Shown here one piece after another: positions 16,647 to 25,968 of a DNA stretch of 64,000 nt. The notes beneath the pieces are model-generated. The model ran no database searches and was not told the origin of the DNA. It saw only the letters and a list, made by a program, of their open reading frames with translations. The position numbers were made by a program, and so were the translations under genes. Numbering within the stretch: the stretch's first letter is position 1; every line of letters starts with the position of its first letter. Source of the stretch: Actinomycetota bacterium (GTDB taxonomy: Bacteria; Actinomycetota; Thermoleophilia; Gaiellales; F1-60-MAGs149); the NCBI GenBank assembly GCA_026392355.1, contig JAPLCF010000043.1:1-64000 (forward strand). Reading direction: 5' to 3'.

Positions 16647-17654
16647 ATGCGCGTCTGGATCGATCTCACCAACGCGCCGCACGTGCCGGTGCTCGCACCG
16701 CTCGTGCGCGTGCTCGAGAGCCGAGGCGCGACGGTCGAGCTGACGGCCCGTCCCTACGGCCAGACCGCCGAGCTTGCGGCGCTTCACGGCCTGCACGTCG
16801 AGGAGATCGGCGCACATGGCGGACGCTCACGGTTCGGCAAGGGGCGTGCTGCGGTGGGCCGCGTGCACGCGCTGCGTCAGTGGGCCAAGCCGCGCCGCTT
16901 CGACGTCGGTCTGGCGCACGGCTCGACCGATCAGCCGATGGTCGGCCGGCTGCTCGGCTTCCCGACCGTGACGATGTTCGACTACGAGGGGGCGAAGCTT
17001 CAGCACGGCGTCAACTGCCGGTTGGCGGCGCGTGTGCTGGTGCCCGATGCGATTCCGCTCGAGGCGATCACGGCGCACGGCGCCAAGGCGACGAACGTCG
17101 TCCGCTTTCCGGGCCTCAAGGAGGAGTACGCCCTCTGGGGCTTTGCTGCCGACCCATCTGTGCGTGTCGAGCTCGGCGTGCGTTCCGACGCGCTGCTCGC
17201 GGTGATGCGGCCGCCGCCGGAGCTCGCGCTCTACCACCGCACAGACAATCCGCTCTTCGATCAGGTGCTGCGGGCGCTGTCGGCCGACGCGCGTGTCGAT
17301 CAGGTCGTACTGCCCCGTACGCGCGAGCAGGGCGACGCTGTGCGGGCGCTCGGTCTTGAGCGCGTGATCGTGCCGGAGCGCGCTGTCGATGCTCGCAGCC
17401 TCGTTGCCACGGCCGATCTCGTGATCTCGGCGGGTGGCACGATGAATCGCGAGGCCGTGGTGCTTGGCACCCCCGTCTGGACGACGTTCGCGGGGACGCT
17501 CGGTGCCGTCGATCGCGCGCTGATCGCCGAGGGCCGGCTCAAGCAGCTGGAACGGGTGGAGGACCTCGTGATCGCACCGCGCGGGCCCGCGGCGGCGCCG
17601 ACGCTGCGAGACCCGGCGACGCTGGTGGATCTGGCGTTCAACGGGCTCGTCTGA
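16647..17654 (+). CDS. DUF354-family protein (GT-B-like fold)
   Basis: The 335-aa product opens with MRVWIDLTNAPHVPVLAPLV, the typical start of DUF354 proteins, which resemble UDP-GlcNAc 2-epimerases and GT-B glycosyltransferases. Further matching segments are the FDYEGAKL stretch near residue 111 and ISAGGTMNREAVVLGTPVW near residue 262, which looks like a nucleotide-sugar-binding loop. It starts 7 nt after the aminotransferase stop, so it is probably in the same operon. A role in glycan assembly is inferred from fold and neighbours; catalysis has not been established for this family to my knowledge. Confidence 0.82.
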   Translation: MRVWIDLTNAPHVPVLAPLVRVLESRGATVELTARPYGQTAELAALHGLHVEEIGAHGGRSRFGKGRAAVGRVHALRQWAKPRRFDVGLAHGSTDQPMVGRLLGFPTVTMFDYEGAKLQHGVNCRLAARVLVPDAIPLEAITAHGAKATNVVRFPGLKEEYALWGFAADPSVRVELGVRSDALLAVMRPPPELALYHRTDNPLFDQVLRALSADARVDQVVLPRTREQGDAVRALGLERVIVPERAVDARSLVATADLVISAGGTMNREAVVLGTPVWTTFAGTLGAVDRALIAEGRLKQLERVEDLVIAPRGPAAAPTLRDPATLVDLAFNGLV

Positions 17655-17706
17655 CGACCCGTTGCCGAATCGCCGCATAGGTCGCGCAGGGGATTGGTCG
17701 CGTACC

Positions 17707-17712
17707 TATAAT
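17707..17712 (+). promoter_or_regulatory. -10 element before the CapD-type gene
   Basis: A consensus TATAAT ends 10 nt before ATG 17723 and overlaps the alternative ATG 17711, which would therefore not be transcribed from this promoter. Confidence 0.5.
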
Positions 17713-17722
17713 GATTGCTGAT

Positions 17723-19579
17723 ATGCGCCTTCCCTCCTGGCATCGCGTGGGTCACATGGCGGCAGATGCCGCTGTGGCGGCCGTCGCATGGTGGCTCGCC
17801 TTCCAGCTGCGCTTCGATGTCGTGCCGATCTGGGCGAACACGCTGTTCTGGGCCACGCTGCCGTGGGTTGTCGTCCTGACGGTCGCCGTCTTCGTGCTCA
17901 ACGGGCTGTACACGCGCTGGTGGCGCTACGTGTCGCTGCGCGACGTGCGCCTGTTGCTGCGTGCGTCGGTGATCGCGCTCGTGGTCATCGCGCTCTACGC
18001 GAACCTGTTCCCGCCGGTCGCCGCCACGCCCCCGCGCGGCGTGCTCGCGATCTGGTTCCTCCTGCTGCTGCTCGGCACCGTCGGCGTCCGCGCCGTGGCC
18101 CGCACCATCCTTGAGGGCCGCGGCACGCTGTTTCCGCGTGGCCGCGAGGTGATCGTGGTCGGTGCGGGCGACGCCGGCTCCGTGATCGTGCGCGAGATGC
18201 TCGCCAACCGCTCGCTGCGGATAACGCCGATTCGCCTGTGTGACGACGATCCGCGCAAGCAGGGCATGCGCCTTCATGGCGTCAAGGTCGATGGCACCAC
18301 GCACGATCTGGCCGGCATCCTCAAGGCGTCGCCGCCGGATGAGGTCGTGATCGCTATGCCCGGCGCTGATGGCACCGCGCGCCAGCGCGTCGTCGACGCG
18401 TGCCGCCGCGCCAGCGTGCCGGTCAAGACGCTGCCGGGTCTGTACGACCTGCTCGACGGCGACCCGACGCTGCTGCGCCGCCTGCGCGAGGTGCAGGTCG
18501 AGGACATCCTCGGCCGCCAGCCCGTCAACCTCGATCTCGCCTCGATGGGCGGCTATCTCGCCGGCCAGTCCGTCGTCGTCACGGGCGCCGGCGGCTCGAT
18601 CGGCTCCGAGCTCGTGCGCCAGATCAGCCGTCTCTCGCCGGCCCGGCTCACCCTGATCGACCACGCCGAGGACAACATCTTTCAGATCGACCAGTGGCTC
18701 CGCGAGCACGACATCGCCAACGTGCACTCGTGCGTGGCCGACGTCAAGGACGCCGACCGCATGCGCAAGATCATCGCCGAGGCACAGCCGAACGTGATCT
18801 TCCATGCCGCGGCCTACAAGCACGTGCCGCTGATGGAGATCAATCCCTTCAGCGCCCTGCGCAACAACGTGCTGGCCACGCGCGCGCTCGCCGAGATCGC
18901 TGCCGATGCCGGCGTCGAGCGCTTCGTGCTCGTCTCGACCGACAAGGCCGTCATCTCCGAGACCGCCATGGGCGCGTCGAAGGCGCTGTGCGAGTACGTC
19001 GTTGAGGCTGAGGCGCAGGAGCGCGCTGGCACGCGCTTCATGGCCGTGCGCTTCGGCAACGTGCTCGGCTCGTCCGGTTCGGTGATCCCCACGTTCCGCC
19101 GCCAGATCCTCGAGGGTGGCCCGGTCACCGTGACGGATCCCGAAATGACCCGCTTCTTCATGACGATCCCCGAGGCCGTGCAGCTGATCGTGCAGGCGGG
19201 TGGCGTCGGCCAGTCGGGCGACATCTTCGTGCTCGACATGGGCGATCCGGTGCGGATCATGGATCTGGCGCAGGACATGGTGCGCCTGATGGGTCGCGAG
19301 CCCGGCAAGGACATCGAGATCAGCGTGATCGGCCGCCGCCCTGGCGAGGTGCTGCACGAGCGTCTCTTCGCCGACGACGAGTCCGTTGAGCGCACGCACC
19401 ACGACAAGCTGATGCGCGCCCGCCGCGGCCGTATCGACGCTGCGTGGCTGGCCGGCCGTCTCGACGAGATCGACCTGGCACTCCAGCGCGGTGCCGACGA
19501 TGAGGCGCTTGAGCTCTACTTCGCCGCCGCCAAGGCGCCGGTGCGCGAAACCGTCGCGACCCGCAAGGTGACCGACTGA
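17723..19579 (+). CDS. FlaA1/CapD-type membrane nucleotide-sugar 4,6-dehydratase
   Basis: Long CapD-type enzymes convert UDP-GlcNAc-like substrates to 4-keto-6-deoxy sugars at the membrane. The product (about 618 aa) has four N-terminal helices within the first 120 residues, a CoA/NAD-like Rossmann module with GAGDAG near 146-151, and the SDR dehydratase domain with GAGGSIGSE near 287-295. The active-site region reads VSTDKA...MGASK (K420), with Met where classical SDRs have Tyr, as in inverting 4,6-dehydratases. ATG 17723 is chosen because the in-frame ATG 17711 lies inside the TATAAT box. Its TGA overlaps the LysR gene ATG by one base. Confidence 0.9.
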   Translation: MRLPSWHRVGHMAADAAVAAVAWWLAFQLRFDVVPIWANTLFWATLPWVVVLTVAVFVLNGLYTRWWRYVSLRDVRLLLRASVIALVVIALYANLFPPVAATPPRGVLAIWFLLLLLGTVGVRAVARTILEGRGTLFPRGREVIVVGAGDAGSVIVREMLANRSLRITPIRLCDDDPRKQGMRLHGVKVDGTTHDLAGILKASPPDEVVIAMPGADGTARQRVVDACRRASVPVKTLPGLYDLLDGDPTLLRRLREVQVEDILGRQPVNLDLASMGGYLAGQSVVVTGAGGSIGSELVRQISRLSPARLTLIDHAEDNIFQIDQWLREHDIANVHSCVADVKDADRMRKIIAEAQPNVIFHAAAYKHVPLMEINPFSALRNNVLATRALAEIAADAGVERFVLVSTDKAVISETAMGASKALCEYVVEAEAQERAGTRFMAVRFGNVLGSSGSVIPTFRRQILEGGPVTVTDPEMTRFFMTIPEAVQLIVQAGGVGQSGDIFVLDMGDPVRIMDLAQDMVRLMGREPGKDIEISVIGRRPGEVLHERLFADDESVERTHHDKLMRARRGRIDAAWLAGRLDEIDLALQRGADDEALELYFAAAKAPVRETVATRKVTD

Positions 19580-20529
19580 TGGACACCAAGCAGCTCGCTG
19601 CTCTGGTCGCCGTCGTCGACCGCTCCAGCTTCTCGCAGGCCGCCGAGCAGCTCGGCGTCACGCAGCCCGCAGTTTCGCTGGCAATCCGCTCGCTCGAGAA
19701 GCGCCTCGGCTGCCAGCTGATCGATCGGTCCGGCCGCGTGGTCGAGCCGACCGAGGCCGGCCAGGTTGCCTACCGCCATGCACAGCGCATCTTGGGTGCC
19801 GAGCGCGATCTTTTCCATAGCCTGGAGGAGGAGGGCGATGGCCTGCACGGGCACCTGATCGTCGGCGCCTCGACGGGCCCCGGCGAGCGGATCCTGCCTG
19901 CGCTGCTCGGTGCCTTTCACAAGGAGTATCCCGAGGTCTTGGTGTCGCTGCGCGTCGACGACACCGAGACGATCGTCGATCGCGTGCTCGACCGTCAGCT
20001 TGAGTTCGGCATTGTCGGTGCTGAGCGCGCGCATCGCTCGCTCGTCTTCGAGCCGTTTCTGCGCGACGAGGTCGTCCTCGTGGTCACCAACGACCATCCC
20101 TTCGCCGGGAGGCAGATCACCGTCGAGGAGCTCGTGCACGAGCCGCTCGTCGTCCAGCAGGAGGGCGCCGGCGTACGCACGGTCGTCGAGCGCGAGCTGC
20201 GCGCCCACGGCATCCGTGCCCGCGACCTCAATGTCGTGGCCGAGCTGGGCCTGCAGGAGTCGGCCAAGTCGGCCGTCGAGGCAGGCCTGGGCGTGACCTT
20301 CCTCTCGCGCCTCGCCGTCGAGCGCGAGCTCGAAGAGGGGCGTCTGTCGAGCGCGACGGTTAAGGGCCTCGAGCCCGGCCGCCTGTTCTACGCGGTGCGC
20401 AATGCCTCGCGGCCCCAGAGCCGCCTGGTCGTCTCGTTCCTCGACTTCGCCCGCACCACGCTCGGCGAGCGAGCGGTCTTCCCCGAGGCGACGCGCGATC
20501 GTCCGGTGCGCGGCAGCCGCGTCGGCTGA
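19579..20529 (+). CDS. LysR-type transcriptional regulator coupled to glycan genes
   Basis: The 316-aa product has the LysR winged helix at the N-terminus (LAALVAVVDRSSFSQAAEQLGVTQPAVSLAIRSLE, residues about 6-41) and a CysB-like effector-binding domain from about residue 92 onward. Its ATG overlaps the dehydratase stop by one base (TGATG), and the next gene starts 3 nt after its own stop, so it is embedded in and translationally coupled to a polysaccharide operon. LysR genes usually sit divergent to their targets; here co-transcription suggests feedback on the same cluster. The effector is unknown. Confidence 0.88.
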   Translation: MDTKQLAALVAVVDRSSFSQAAEQLGVTQPAVSLAIRSLEKRLGCQLIDRSGRVVEPTEAGQVAYRHAQRILGAERDLFHSLEEEGDGLHGHLIVGASTGPGERILPALLGAFHKEYPEVLVSLRVDDTETIVDRVLDRQLEFGIVGAERAHRSLVFEPFLRDEVVLVVTNDHPFAGRQITVEELVHEPLVVQQEGAGVRTVVERELRAHGIRARDLNVVAELGLQESAKSAVEAGLGVTFLSRLAVERELEEGRLSSATVKGLEPGRLFYAVRNASRPQSRLVVSFLDFARTTLGERAVFPEATRDRPVRGSRVG

Positions 20530-20532
20530 GCG

Positions 20533-22530
20533 ATGCCCGACGTCATCGCCTTCGACGCCGATGTCATCGGCCGCAATCGCACGGGTGACGAGACCGTCGC
20601 CACGGGTCTACTGACGGCGCTCGCGGCGCGCGACGACCTGCCCTTTACGGTGCTCGCCTACGTGCGCGACCCCGACCGTGTGCCCGAGGCCATCACCGCC
20701 TCGGGCGTTGTGCGCCCGGTGGCCGTCGACGTCGGCTCGAATTACCGTCGCGTGGCCGTGAGCCTGCCCGCCCGGCTGCGTGCCGATCGCCCGGCGCTGT
20801 ACCACGGCAACTACGTCTTGCCACCGGGCCTCAACTGTCCGGGTGTCGTGACGGTGCACGACTCGTCGTACCGCTTTGCGCCCGAGTTGATGCCCAAGGC
20901 CGATGCGATGGCCTTTGGCCGCTTCGTGCCGTGGTCGATCCGCCGTGCGGCGCGCGTGGTCACGGTCTCGGAGCACTCGCGCGACGACGTGCTGCGTACC
21001 GTGCCTGGGCTTGACCCGAGCCACGTGGTCGCGATTCCGAACGGCGTCTCCGCCGCCTACGCGCCCGACCCGACCGCCGTGGATCGCGTGCGCGCGTCGT
21101 GGGGGCTGGAGCCCGGCTACGTGTTGTTCATTGGCGCGCTGCAGCCGCGCAAGAACCTCCTGCGCCTGCTCGAAGCCTACGCGCGCGTGCGCGATACGCG
21201 CGACGACATGCCGCTGCTCGTCTTGGCCGGTGATGCCAAGCAGGACGAGACCGAACTCGGCGCGCGTATTTCGGAGCTGCGCCTGCAGAGCCACGTACGC
21301 CGTATCGGCTACGTGCAGGGGGAAGGCGCGCTGCGCGACCTCTACGCCGCCGCCGGCGTCTTCGCCTTCCCGTCGCTCTACGAGGGCTTCGGCCTGCCGG
21401 TCGCCGAGGCGATGGCCACCGGTACGCCGGTGCTGACGAGCGACACGACTGCGCTGCCCGAGGTGGCCGGTGGGGCGGCCGTCTTGGCCAACCCGCTTGA
21501 CGTCGCATCGATCGCCGACGGCCTGGCGCGCCTGCTCGACGACGAGGCGCTGCGTGCGCGTTGTCGCGAGGCGGGCATCGTCCGCGCCGCAGAACTCACC
21601 TGGACGGCCGCCGCCGACCGACTGGTCGATGTCTGGCAGGACGTGCTGCGTGAGCAGCCGCAGACGCAGCGCACCGTCCGTCCGGTGGCCACCGGCAAGC
21701 AGGCGTCTGTCGTCGCCGCGCTCACCTCGACCGGCCAGGCCGACGACCTGCCCGACGCGATCGCCGGCCTCCGTCAGCAGAACATGGGCGTTGCACTCAC
21801 GATCGTGGTCGTCGCCAACCGCCCGGGCGACGGCACCGCCGAGTTGATCCGCGCCGACTACCCCGAGTGCGTACTCGTCGAGCAGCCCGACACGCGCTCG
21901 TACGCCGAAAACCAGGCCGTCGCCTTTGCCGCCGCGCCGGGCGACTACCTCGCGATCGTCAACCCCGACGCGATCGCACAACTTGACTGCCTGCCGCGGC
22001 TCGTGCGCTTCATGGAGGACCACCCGCGTTGCGGCCTCGTCGCTCCGACGCTGCGCAATCTCGACGGCTCGTATCAGGAGGCGGCGCGTCGCTTCCCCGA
22101 GCCCGTCGGCTCCGTGATCCGCCGCACGCCGCTGCGCAAGGTGCTGCCGCCGTCGCGGTACGCGGCCGACCACTACCTCGGTGAGCCCGCAGCGGCGCGC
22201 CTCGTCGACTGGTCGCTCGGTGCCTTCCTGCTAATCCGCCGCGAGGCGTGGGACGACGTCGGCGGGTTCGATGAGGCCTTCGCACCGCTGTACGTCGAGG
22301 AGATCGAGTTGCAGTGGCGCCTCTGGCAGCGCGGCTGGGAGATCTGGCAGGAGCCCGCCGCCGAGGTCGTGCACGCGCACCAGGCCGCCAGCGACGGCAA
22401 GTTCATCGACAAGCGCACGGTCTGGCACCTGCGTAACGTGGGGCGCTTCATCAAGCGCCATCCGACCGTGCTTGGCGGGCAAGCCCCGGGCCTTGCGCCG
22501 TCGCGGCGCGGTCAGGCCAGCGAGCAGTAG
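20533..22530 (+). CDS. Bifunctional GT4-GT2 glycosyltransferase fusion
   Basis: The 665-aa product joins two sugar transferases. Residues 1 to about 375 form a GT4 enzyme (LYHGNYVLPPG, VTVSEHSR, FIGALQPRKNLLRLLEA, and the donor-binding SLYEGFGLPVAEAMATGTPV). Residues about 392-650 form a rhamnosyltransferase-like GT2 domain (IVVVANRPGDGT..., LAIVNPDA as the DxD-like site, GAFLLIRREAWDDVGGFDEAF, and VEEIELQWRLWQRGW). The two domains presumably add successive sugars. The gene starts 3 nt after the LysR stop; its last 19 bases overlap the 3' end of the convergent GT4 gene. Confidence 0.9.
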   Translation: MPDVIAFDADVIGRNRTGDETVATGLLTALAARDDLPFTVLAYVRDPDRVPEAITASGVVRPVAVDVGSNYRRVAVSLPARLRADRPALYHGNYVLPPGLNCPGVVTVHDSSYRFAPELMPKADAMAFGRFVPWSIRRAARVVTVSEHSRDDVLRTVPGLDPSHVVAIPNGVSAAYAPDPTAVDRVRASWGLEPGYVLFIGALQPRKNLLRLLEAYARVRDTRDDMPLLVLAGDAKQDETELGARISELRLQSHVRRIGYVQGEGALRDLYAAAGVFAFPSLYEGFGLPVAEAMATGTPVLTSDTTALPEVAGGAAVLANPLDVASIADGLARLLDDEALRARCREAGIVRAAELTWTAAADRLVDVWQDVLREQPQTQRTVRPVATGKQASVVAALTSTGQADDLPDAIAGLRQQNMGVALTIVVVANRPGDGTAELIRADYPECVLVEQPDTRSYAENQAVAFAAAPGDYLAIVNPDAIAQLDCLPRLVRFMEDHPRCGLVAPTLRNLDGSYQEAARRFPEPVGSVIRRTPLRKVLPPSRYAADHYLGEPAAARLVDWSLGAFLLIRREAWDDVGGFDEAFAPLYVEEIELQWRLWQRGWEIWQEPAAEVVHAHQAASDGKFIDKRTVWHLRNVGRFIKRHPTVLGGQAPGLAPSRRGQASEQ

Positions 22531-23561
22531 AGCTCGACGCAGCGCTCGGCGGCGTTCGCCCATGTCGCCTGCTCGGCGCGTGTGCGGCCAGCACGGATCA
22601 GCTCGTCGCGGCGGCTGATCGCCTCGTCGATGCCCGCGGCAATCGACTCGACGTTGAGTGGATCGATGAGCACCGCTGCATCACCGCACGTCTCGGGCAG
22701 GGCGCCCGCGGCGGCGGCGGCCACCGGTGCGCCGGCGGCGAAGGCCTCGAGGGCGGGGAGGCCCGAGCCCTCGTGCAGCGACGGGATCGCCACGGCGGCG
22801 GCACCGCGGTAGAGCGCGCGCAGCTCGGTATCGGTGACGCGGCCCGTGCGCCGTAGCCATGGCTCGTCGGGCAGACGCACGTCGCCCCAACCGTCGGCAC
22901 CCACATGCACCAGCTCCTCCGCCGAGCCACGCACGCGACGTAGGCGCATGGCGTCAACGAGGCGCTGCAGGTTCTTGCGCGGCTCGGGCGTACCGACGGC
23001 GAGCACGTAGGGGGCGGTGCTCGGTGCGGGCTCGGCCGGTGCCGACCAGAAGGGATCCACGCCGTTGGGAATCACGTGCACGCGAGCGGCGACGGTCGGC
23101 GCGAAGGCCGCGATGTCGTCGGCCGTGTTCTGCGAGACCGCGATGATCGCGTCGGCCGCGGCCAGCACACGCGGCAGCGTCCGCTGGGTGTAGGTGCGGT
23201 TCCAGCGGCTCAGTGTCTCGGGGTAGTGGAGGACGGCGAGGTCGTGCACCGTCACGACCGTCGGTGGCCGGCCTGGCGAGAGCGGACCGCGCGGCAGCGG
23301 CAGATGCAACACGTCTGCACCGCGGCTCTGGGCCTCGGCGCGCGCTCCGCGTGTCGCCCACGCGAGATCCAGTCGCAGTGCGAGTGCTCGGCGGCTGGTG
23401 GTGCCGGGGGCGGGCGTCGAGCCCATCCCGATGCGCAGGACCTCCACGTCGCCGCGATCGTCAAGCGCGTCGGCCAGCTGCAGCGCGGTGCGCGCCACGC
23501 CCGCCTGGCCGAGCCGTGTGGCGGAGAGGTCGAACGCGATCCGCAGCGGTCGCCCCTCCAC
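22512..23561 (-). CDS. Family 4 glycosyltransferase
   Basis: The 349-aa product is a GT-B-fold GT4 enzyme, with VVTVHDLAVLHYPET, IIAVSQNTADDI, IPNGVDPFW, AVGTPEPRKNLQRLVDA and the donor-site SLHEGSGLPALEAFAAG. A longer open frame extends upstream but encodes arginine-rich nonsense opposite proA; GTG 23561 begins the conserved first strand (PLRIAFDLSATRLGQAGVARTA) and lies 2 nt after the proA stop. The gene is thus at the end of the proB-proA transcript, although its function fits the convergent glycan cluster. Its 3' end overlaps that of the GT4-GT2 gene by 19 bases. Confidence 0.87.
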   Translation of the reverse strand: MEGRPLRIAFDLSATRLGQAGVARTALQLADALDDRGDVEVLRIGMGSTPAPGTTSRRALALRLDLAWATRGARAEAQSRGADVLHLPLPRGPLSPGRPPTVVTVHDLAVLHYPETLSRWNRTYTQRTLPRVLAAADAIIAVSQNTADDIAAFAPTVAARVHVIPNGVDPFWSAPAEPAPSTAPYVLAVGTPEPRKNLQRLVDAMRLRRVRGSAEELVHVGADGWGDVRLPDEPWLRRTGRVTDTELRALYRGAAAVAIPSLHEGSGLPALEAFAAGAPVAAAAAGALPETCGDAAVLIDPLNVESIAAGIDEAISRRDELIRAGRTRAEQATWANAAERCVELYCSLA

Positions 23562-23563
23562 CG

Positions 23564-24814
23564 CTAGCCGCGGATCTGGCCGGTGCCGATGACGACGTAC
23601 TTGGTGGTCGTCAGGTCCTCGAGGCCGATCGGTCCGCGCACGTGCAGGCGTGCCGTCGAGTTGCCCACCTCGGCACCCATGCCGTACTCGCCGCCGTCGG
23701 TAAAGCGCGTCGAAGCATTCACGTAGACACACGCCGAGTCGACGCTGTCGGTGAAGACGCGCGAGGCCTCGAGCGAGTCGGTCACGATCGCCTCGGAGTG
23801 CCCCGTCGAGTGCTGGTCGATGTGGTCGAGTGCCGCGTCGAGGTCGTCGACCACGCGCACGGCGAGGATCAGGTCGAGGTACTCGGCATCCCAATCGGCC
23901 TCGGTCGCGGCATTGATCTCGAAGTCGATCGCGGCGCGCGTGCGCTCGTCGCCCCGCAGTTCGACGCCGGCCTCGCGCAGGGCGCCCAGCACGGGCTGGA
24001 GCAGATCGGTGCGGTCGGCGTGCACGAGCAGCGTCTCGGCTGCGTTGCAGACGCCGGGGCGCTGCACCTTGGCGTTCATCGTGATGGCGACGGCCATCTC
24101 GGCGTTCGCATCGCGATCGAGGTACACGTGGCAGATGCCGCCGGCCGCCGCGAGCACGGGAATGCGGCTCTTCTCCAGCAGGAAGTCCTTGAGCGCCTCG
24201 CCACCGCGCGGTACGACGATGTCGGCAGCACTGGCGTCGCTGACGAGCTCGCCGAGATCGTCACGCGAGCCCTCGATCGGAATCACGATGTCCTCGGGCA
24301 GTCCCGCATCGGCGAGTCCGCCGCGCACCGCGGCGGAGAGGGCAGCGTTCGTGTGCTTCGCAGAGGCCGAGCCACGCAGCAGCGCGACGTTGCCCGACTT
24401 GATGCACAGCGCGGCAACGTCAACCGTCACGTTCGGGCGTGCCTCGTAGACCACCAGGACGCGGCCGATCGGCACGCGCACCTTGGAGAGCTCGAGGCCG
24501 TTGTGCAGGCGGCGATCGTCGATCACACGCCCGACAGGGTCGGCCAGCGCAGCCACGTCACGCACGGCCTGCGACAGCGCGGCGAGACGCTCGCCGTTGA
24601 GCGTGAGGCGGTCGACCAGTGCCGCGGAGGTGCCGTCGGCCACGGCGGCGGCGACGTCCTGTGCGTTGGCGGCGAGGATCGCAGCGGCATCGGCTTCGAG
24701 GCGCGCAGCGATGGAGGCCAGCGCCGCGTCGCGGACGTCGGTGCTGGCACTACGGATGGCGCGCGCGGCGGCGCGGCCTCGGACACTGATCTCGCTCTGC
24801 GTGGTGGCGCTCAT
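23564..24814 (-). CDS. proA: Gamma-glutamyl phosphate reductase
   Basis: ProA reduces gamma-glutamyl phosphate to glutamate semialdehyde, the second step of proline synthesis. The 416-aa product shows the family segments RVPIGRVLVVYEARPNVTVD, the catalytic cysteine in PGVCNAAETLLVH, and the C-terminal TTTKYVVIGTGQIRG. ATG 24814 is preferred over TTG 24823 because a TATCCT box lies 8 nt before it and overlaps the TTG. proB lies 45 nt upstream on the same strand. Confidence 0.95.
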   Translation of the reverse strand: MSATTQSEISVRGRAAARAIRSASTDVRDAALASIAARLEADAAAILAANAQDVAAAVADGTSAALVDRLTLNGERLAALSQAVRDVAALADPVGRVIDDRRLHNGLELSKVRVPIGRVLVVYEARPNVTVDVAALCIKSGNVALLRGSASAKHTNAALSAAVRGGLADAGLPEDIVIPIEGSRDDLGELVSDASAADIVVPRGGEALKDFLLEKSRIPVLAAAGGICHVYLDRDANAEMAVAITMNAKVQRPGVCNAAETLLVHADRTDLLQPVLGALREAGVELRGDERTRAAIDFEINAATEADWDAEYLDLILAVRVVDDLDAALDHIDQHSTGHSEAIVTDSLEASRVFTDSVDSACVYVNASTRFTDGGEYGMGAEVGNSTARLHVRGPIGLEDLTTTKYVVIGTGQIRG

Positions 24815-24822
24815 GGTCGCCA

Positions 24823-24828
24823 AGGATA
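24823..24828 (-). promoter_or_regulatory. -10 element of proA
   Basis: Minus-strand TATCCT is followed by 8 nt and ATG 24814, giving proA its own leaderless promoter in the proB-proA gap. Confidence 0.45.
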
Positions 24829-24859
24829 TCGGCTGGAGCGTGTTCGGCGAGCGGTGCGG

Positions 24860-25921
24860 CTAGAGCAGGACGAGACGGTCGCGGTGCACGGCCGGGTCGG
24901 CACCGCGCTTGCCGATCTGCTGCTTCAGCTCCGCGTTGCCCATCTCGGCGATGCCACGGGCGAACACGACGCCCTTCGCATCGACCAACTCGACGCCATC
25001 GCCGGCCGCAAAGCGTCCACTGACGGCCTTGATCCCGACGGGCAGGAGGGACGCACCGTCCTGTTCGAGCGCCTTGCGGGCGCCACCATCGACCTCGATG
25101 CGGCCCGTCGTCGGTAGGGCGTGGCGCAGCCACAGCTTGTACGCGGACGGGGAGGAGTCCTTGGCGGGGAAGCGCGTACCAATCTGCTCGCCCGCGATCG
25201 CCGCGGCGATCGAACCACTCCGCCCACCGTTGGCGATCACGCAGGCAGCGCCGCCCGCGCGGGCCATCTCGGCCGCGACAACCTTGGAGCGCATGCCGCC
25301 GCTGCCCCAGCCAGAGCCGGCAGCAGCAGTATCGACCTCGTCGAGCACAGAGGCATCGGGTACCTCGCGCACGAGTGCTGCGTCGGGGTGCTTGGGATCG
25401 CGGGTGTAGAGCCCCTCTTGATCCGTCAGGAGCACCAGCAGGCGGGCGCCCAGCAACACGGCAACCTGCGCGGCGAGTGCGTCGTTGTCGCCGAAGGTGA
25501 TTTCCTGCGTGGCGGTCGAGTCGTTCTCGTTGACGATCGGCGTGACGCCCCAGCCCAGCAGCGTCTCGAGCGTATGGCGCGCATTGAGGTACGACTCGCG
25601 CCGCTCGAAGTCGCTCGCGGCGAGCAGCACCTGACCGGTGCCGCGTCCCGAGCGGCCGAGCGATCGTTGCCAGGCCTGCTGCAGGATCGCCTGGCCGACG
25701 GCCGCTGCAGCCTGCAGTTCCGCGACGGTGCCCGGGCGATCCATGCGACCAAGGTGGCCGAGACCGAGCGCGATCGCACCGGACGAGACGATGCAGACCG
25801 GCGTGTCGTCGGCGAGCGCGCCGATCTCGTCGGCGATGCGGTCGAGACGGCTCTTGCGTAGCCGCCCGCGCGCGTCGACCAGCGTGGAACTGCCGAGCTT
25901 GATGACGACGGGGCGATCCAT
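24860..25921 (-). CDS. proB: Glutamate 5-kinase with PUA domain
   Basis: ProB phosphorylates glutamate at the gamma position, the first and feedback-controlled step of proline synthesis. The 353-aa product contains VVIKLGSSTL at the start, CIVSSGAIALG, NENDSTATQEITFGDNDALAAQVA and GSGGMRSKVVAAEMA of the kinase domain, then a C-terminal PUA domain (about 270-353). ATG 25921 is chosen: TACCAT lies 7 nt upstream and overlaps the alternative ATG 25930. ProB followed by proA is the classical pair. Confidence 0.94.
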   Translation of the reverse strand: MDRPVVIKLGSSTLVDARGRLRKSRLDRIADEIGALADDTPVCIVSSGAIALGLGHLGRMDRPGTVAELQAAAAVGQAILQQAWQRSLGRSGRGTGQVLLAASDFERRESYLNARHTLETLLGWGVTPIVNENDSTATQEITFGDNDALAAQVAVLLGARLLVLLTDQEGLYTRDPKHPDAALVREVPDASVLDEVDTAAAGSGWGSGGMRSKVVAAEMARAGGAACVIANGGRSGSIAAAIAGEQIGTRFPAKDSSPSAYKLWLRHALPTTGRIEVDGGARKALEQDGASLLPVGIKAVSGRFAAGDGVELVDAKGVVFARGIAEMGNAELKQQIGKRGADPAVHRDRLVLL

Positions 25922-25928
25922 GCGGCTC

Positions 25929-25934
25929 ATGGTA
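25929..25934 (-). promoter_or_regulatory. -10 element of leaderless proB
   Basis: Minus-strand TACCAT is followed by 7 nt and ATG 25921. Confidence 0.45.
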
Positions 25935-25968
25935 CGGCGGTCAGGTTCGTGCACCTGCCACCATGGGA

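Noticed and set aside
17300-19402. A 700-codon minus-strand frame
   Set aside because: Antisense to the DUF354 and CapD-type genes; composition is His/Arg/Asp-rich without motifs.
22512-23894. 460-codon version of the minus-strand glycosyltransferase
   Set aside because: The first 111 codons run opposite the shared proA region and are Arg-rich; GTG 23561 begins the conserved domain 2 nt after the proA stop.
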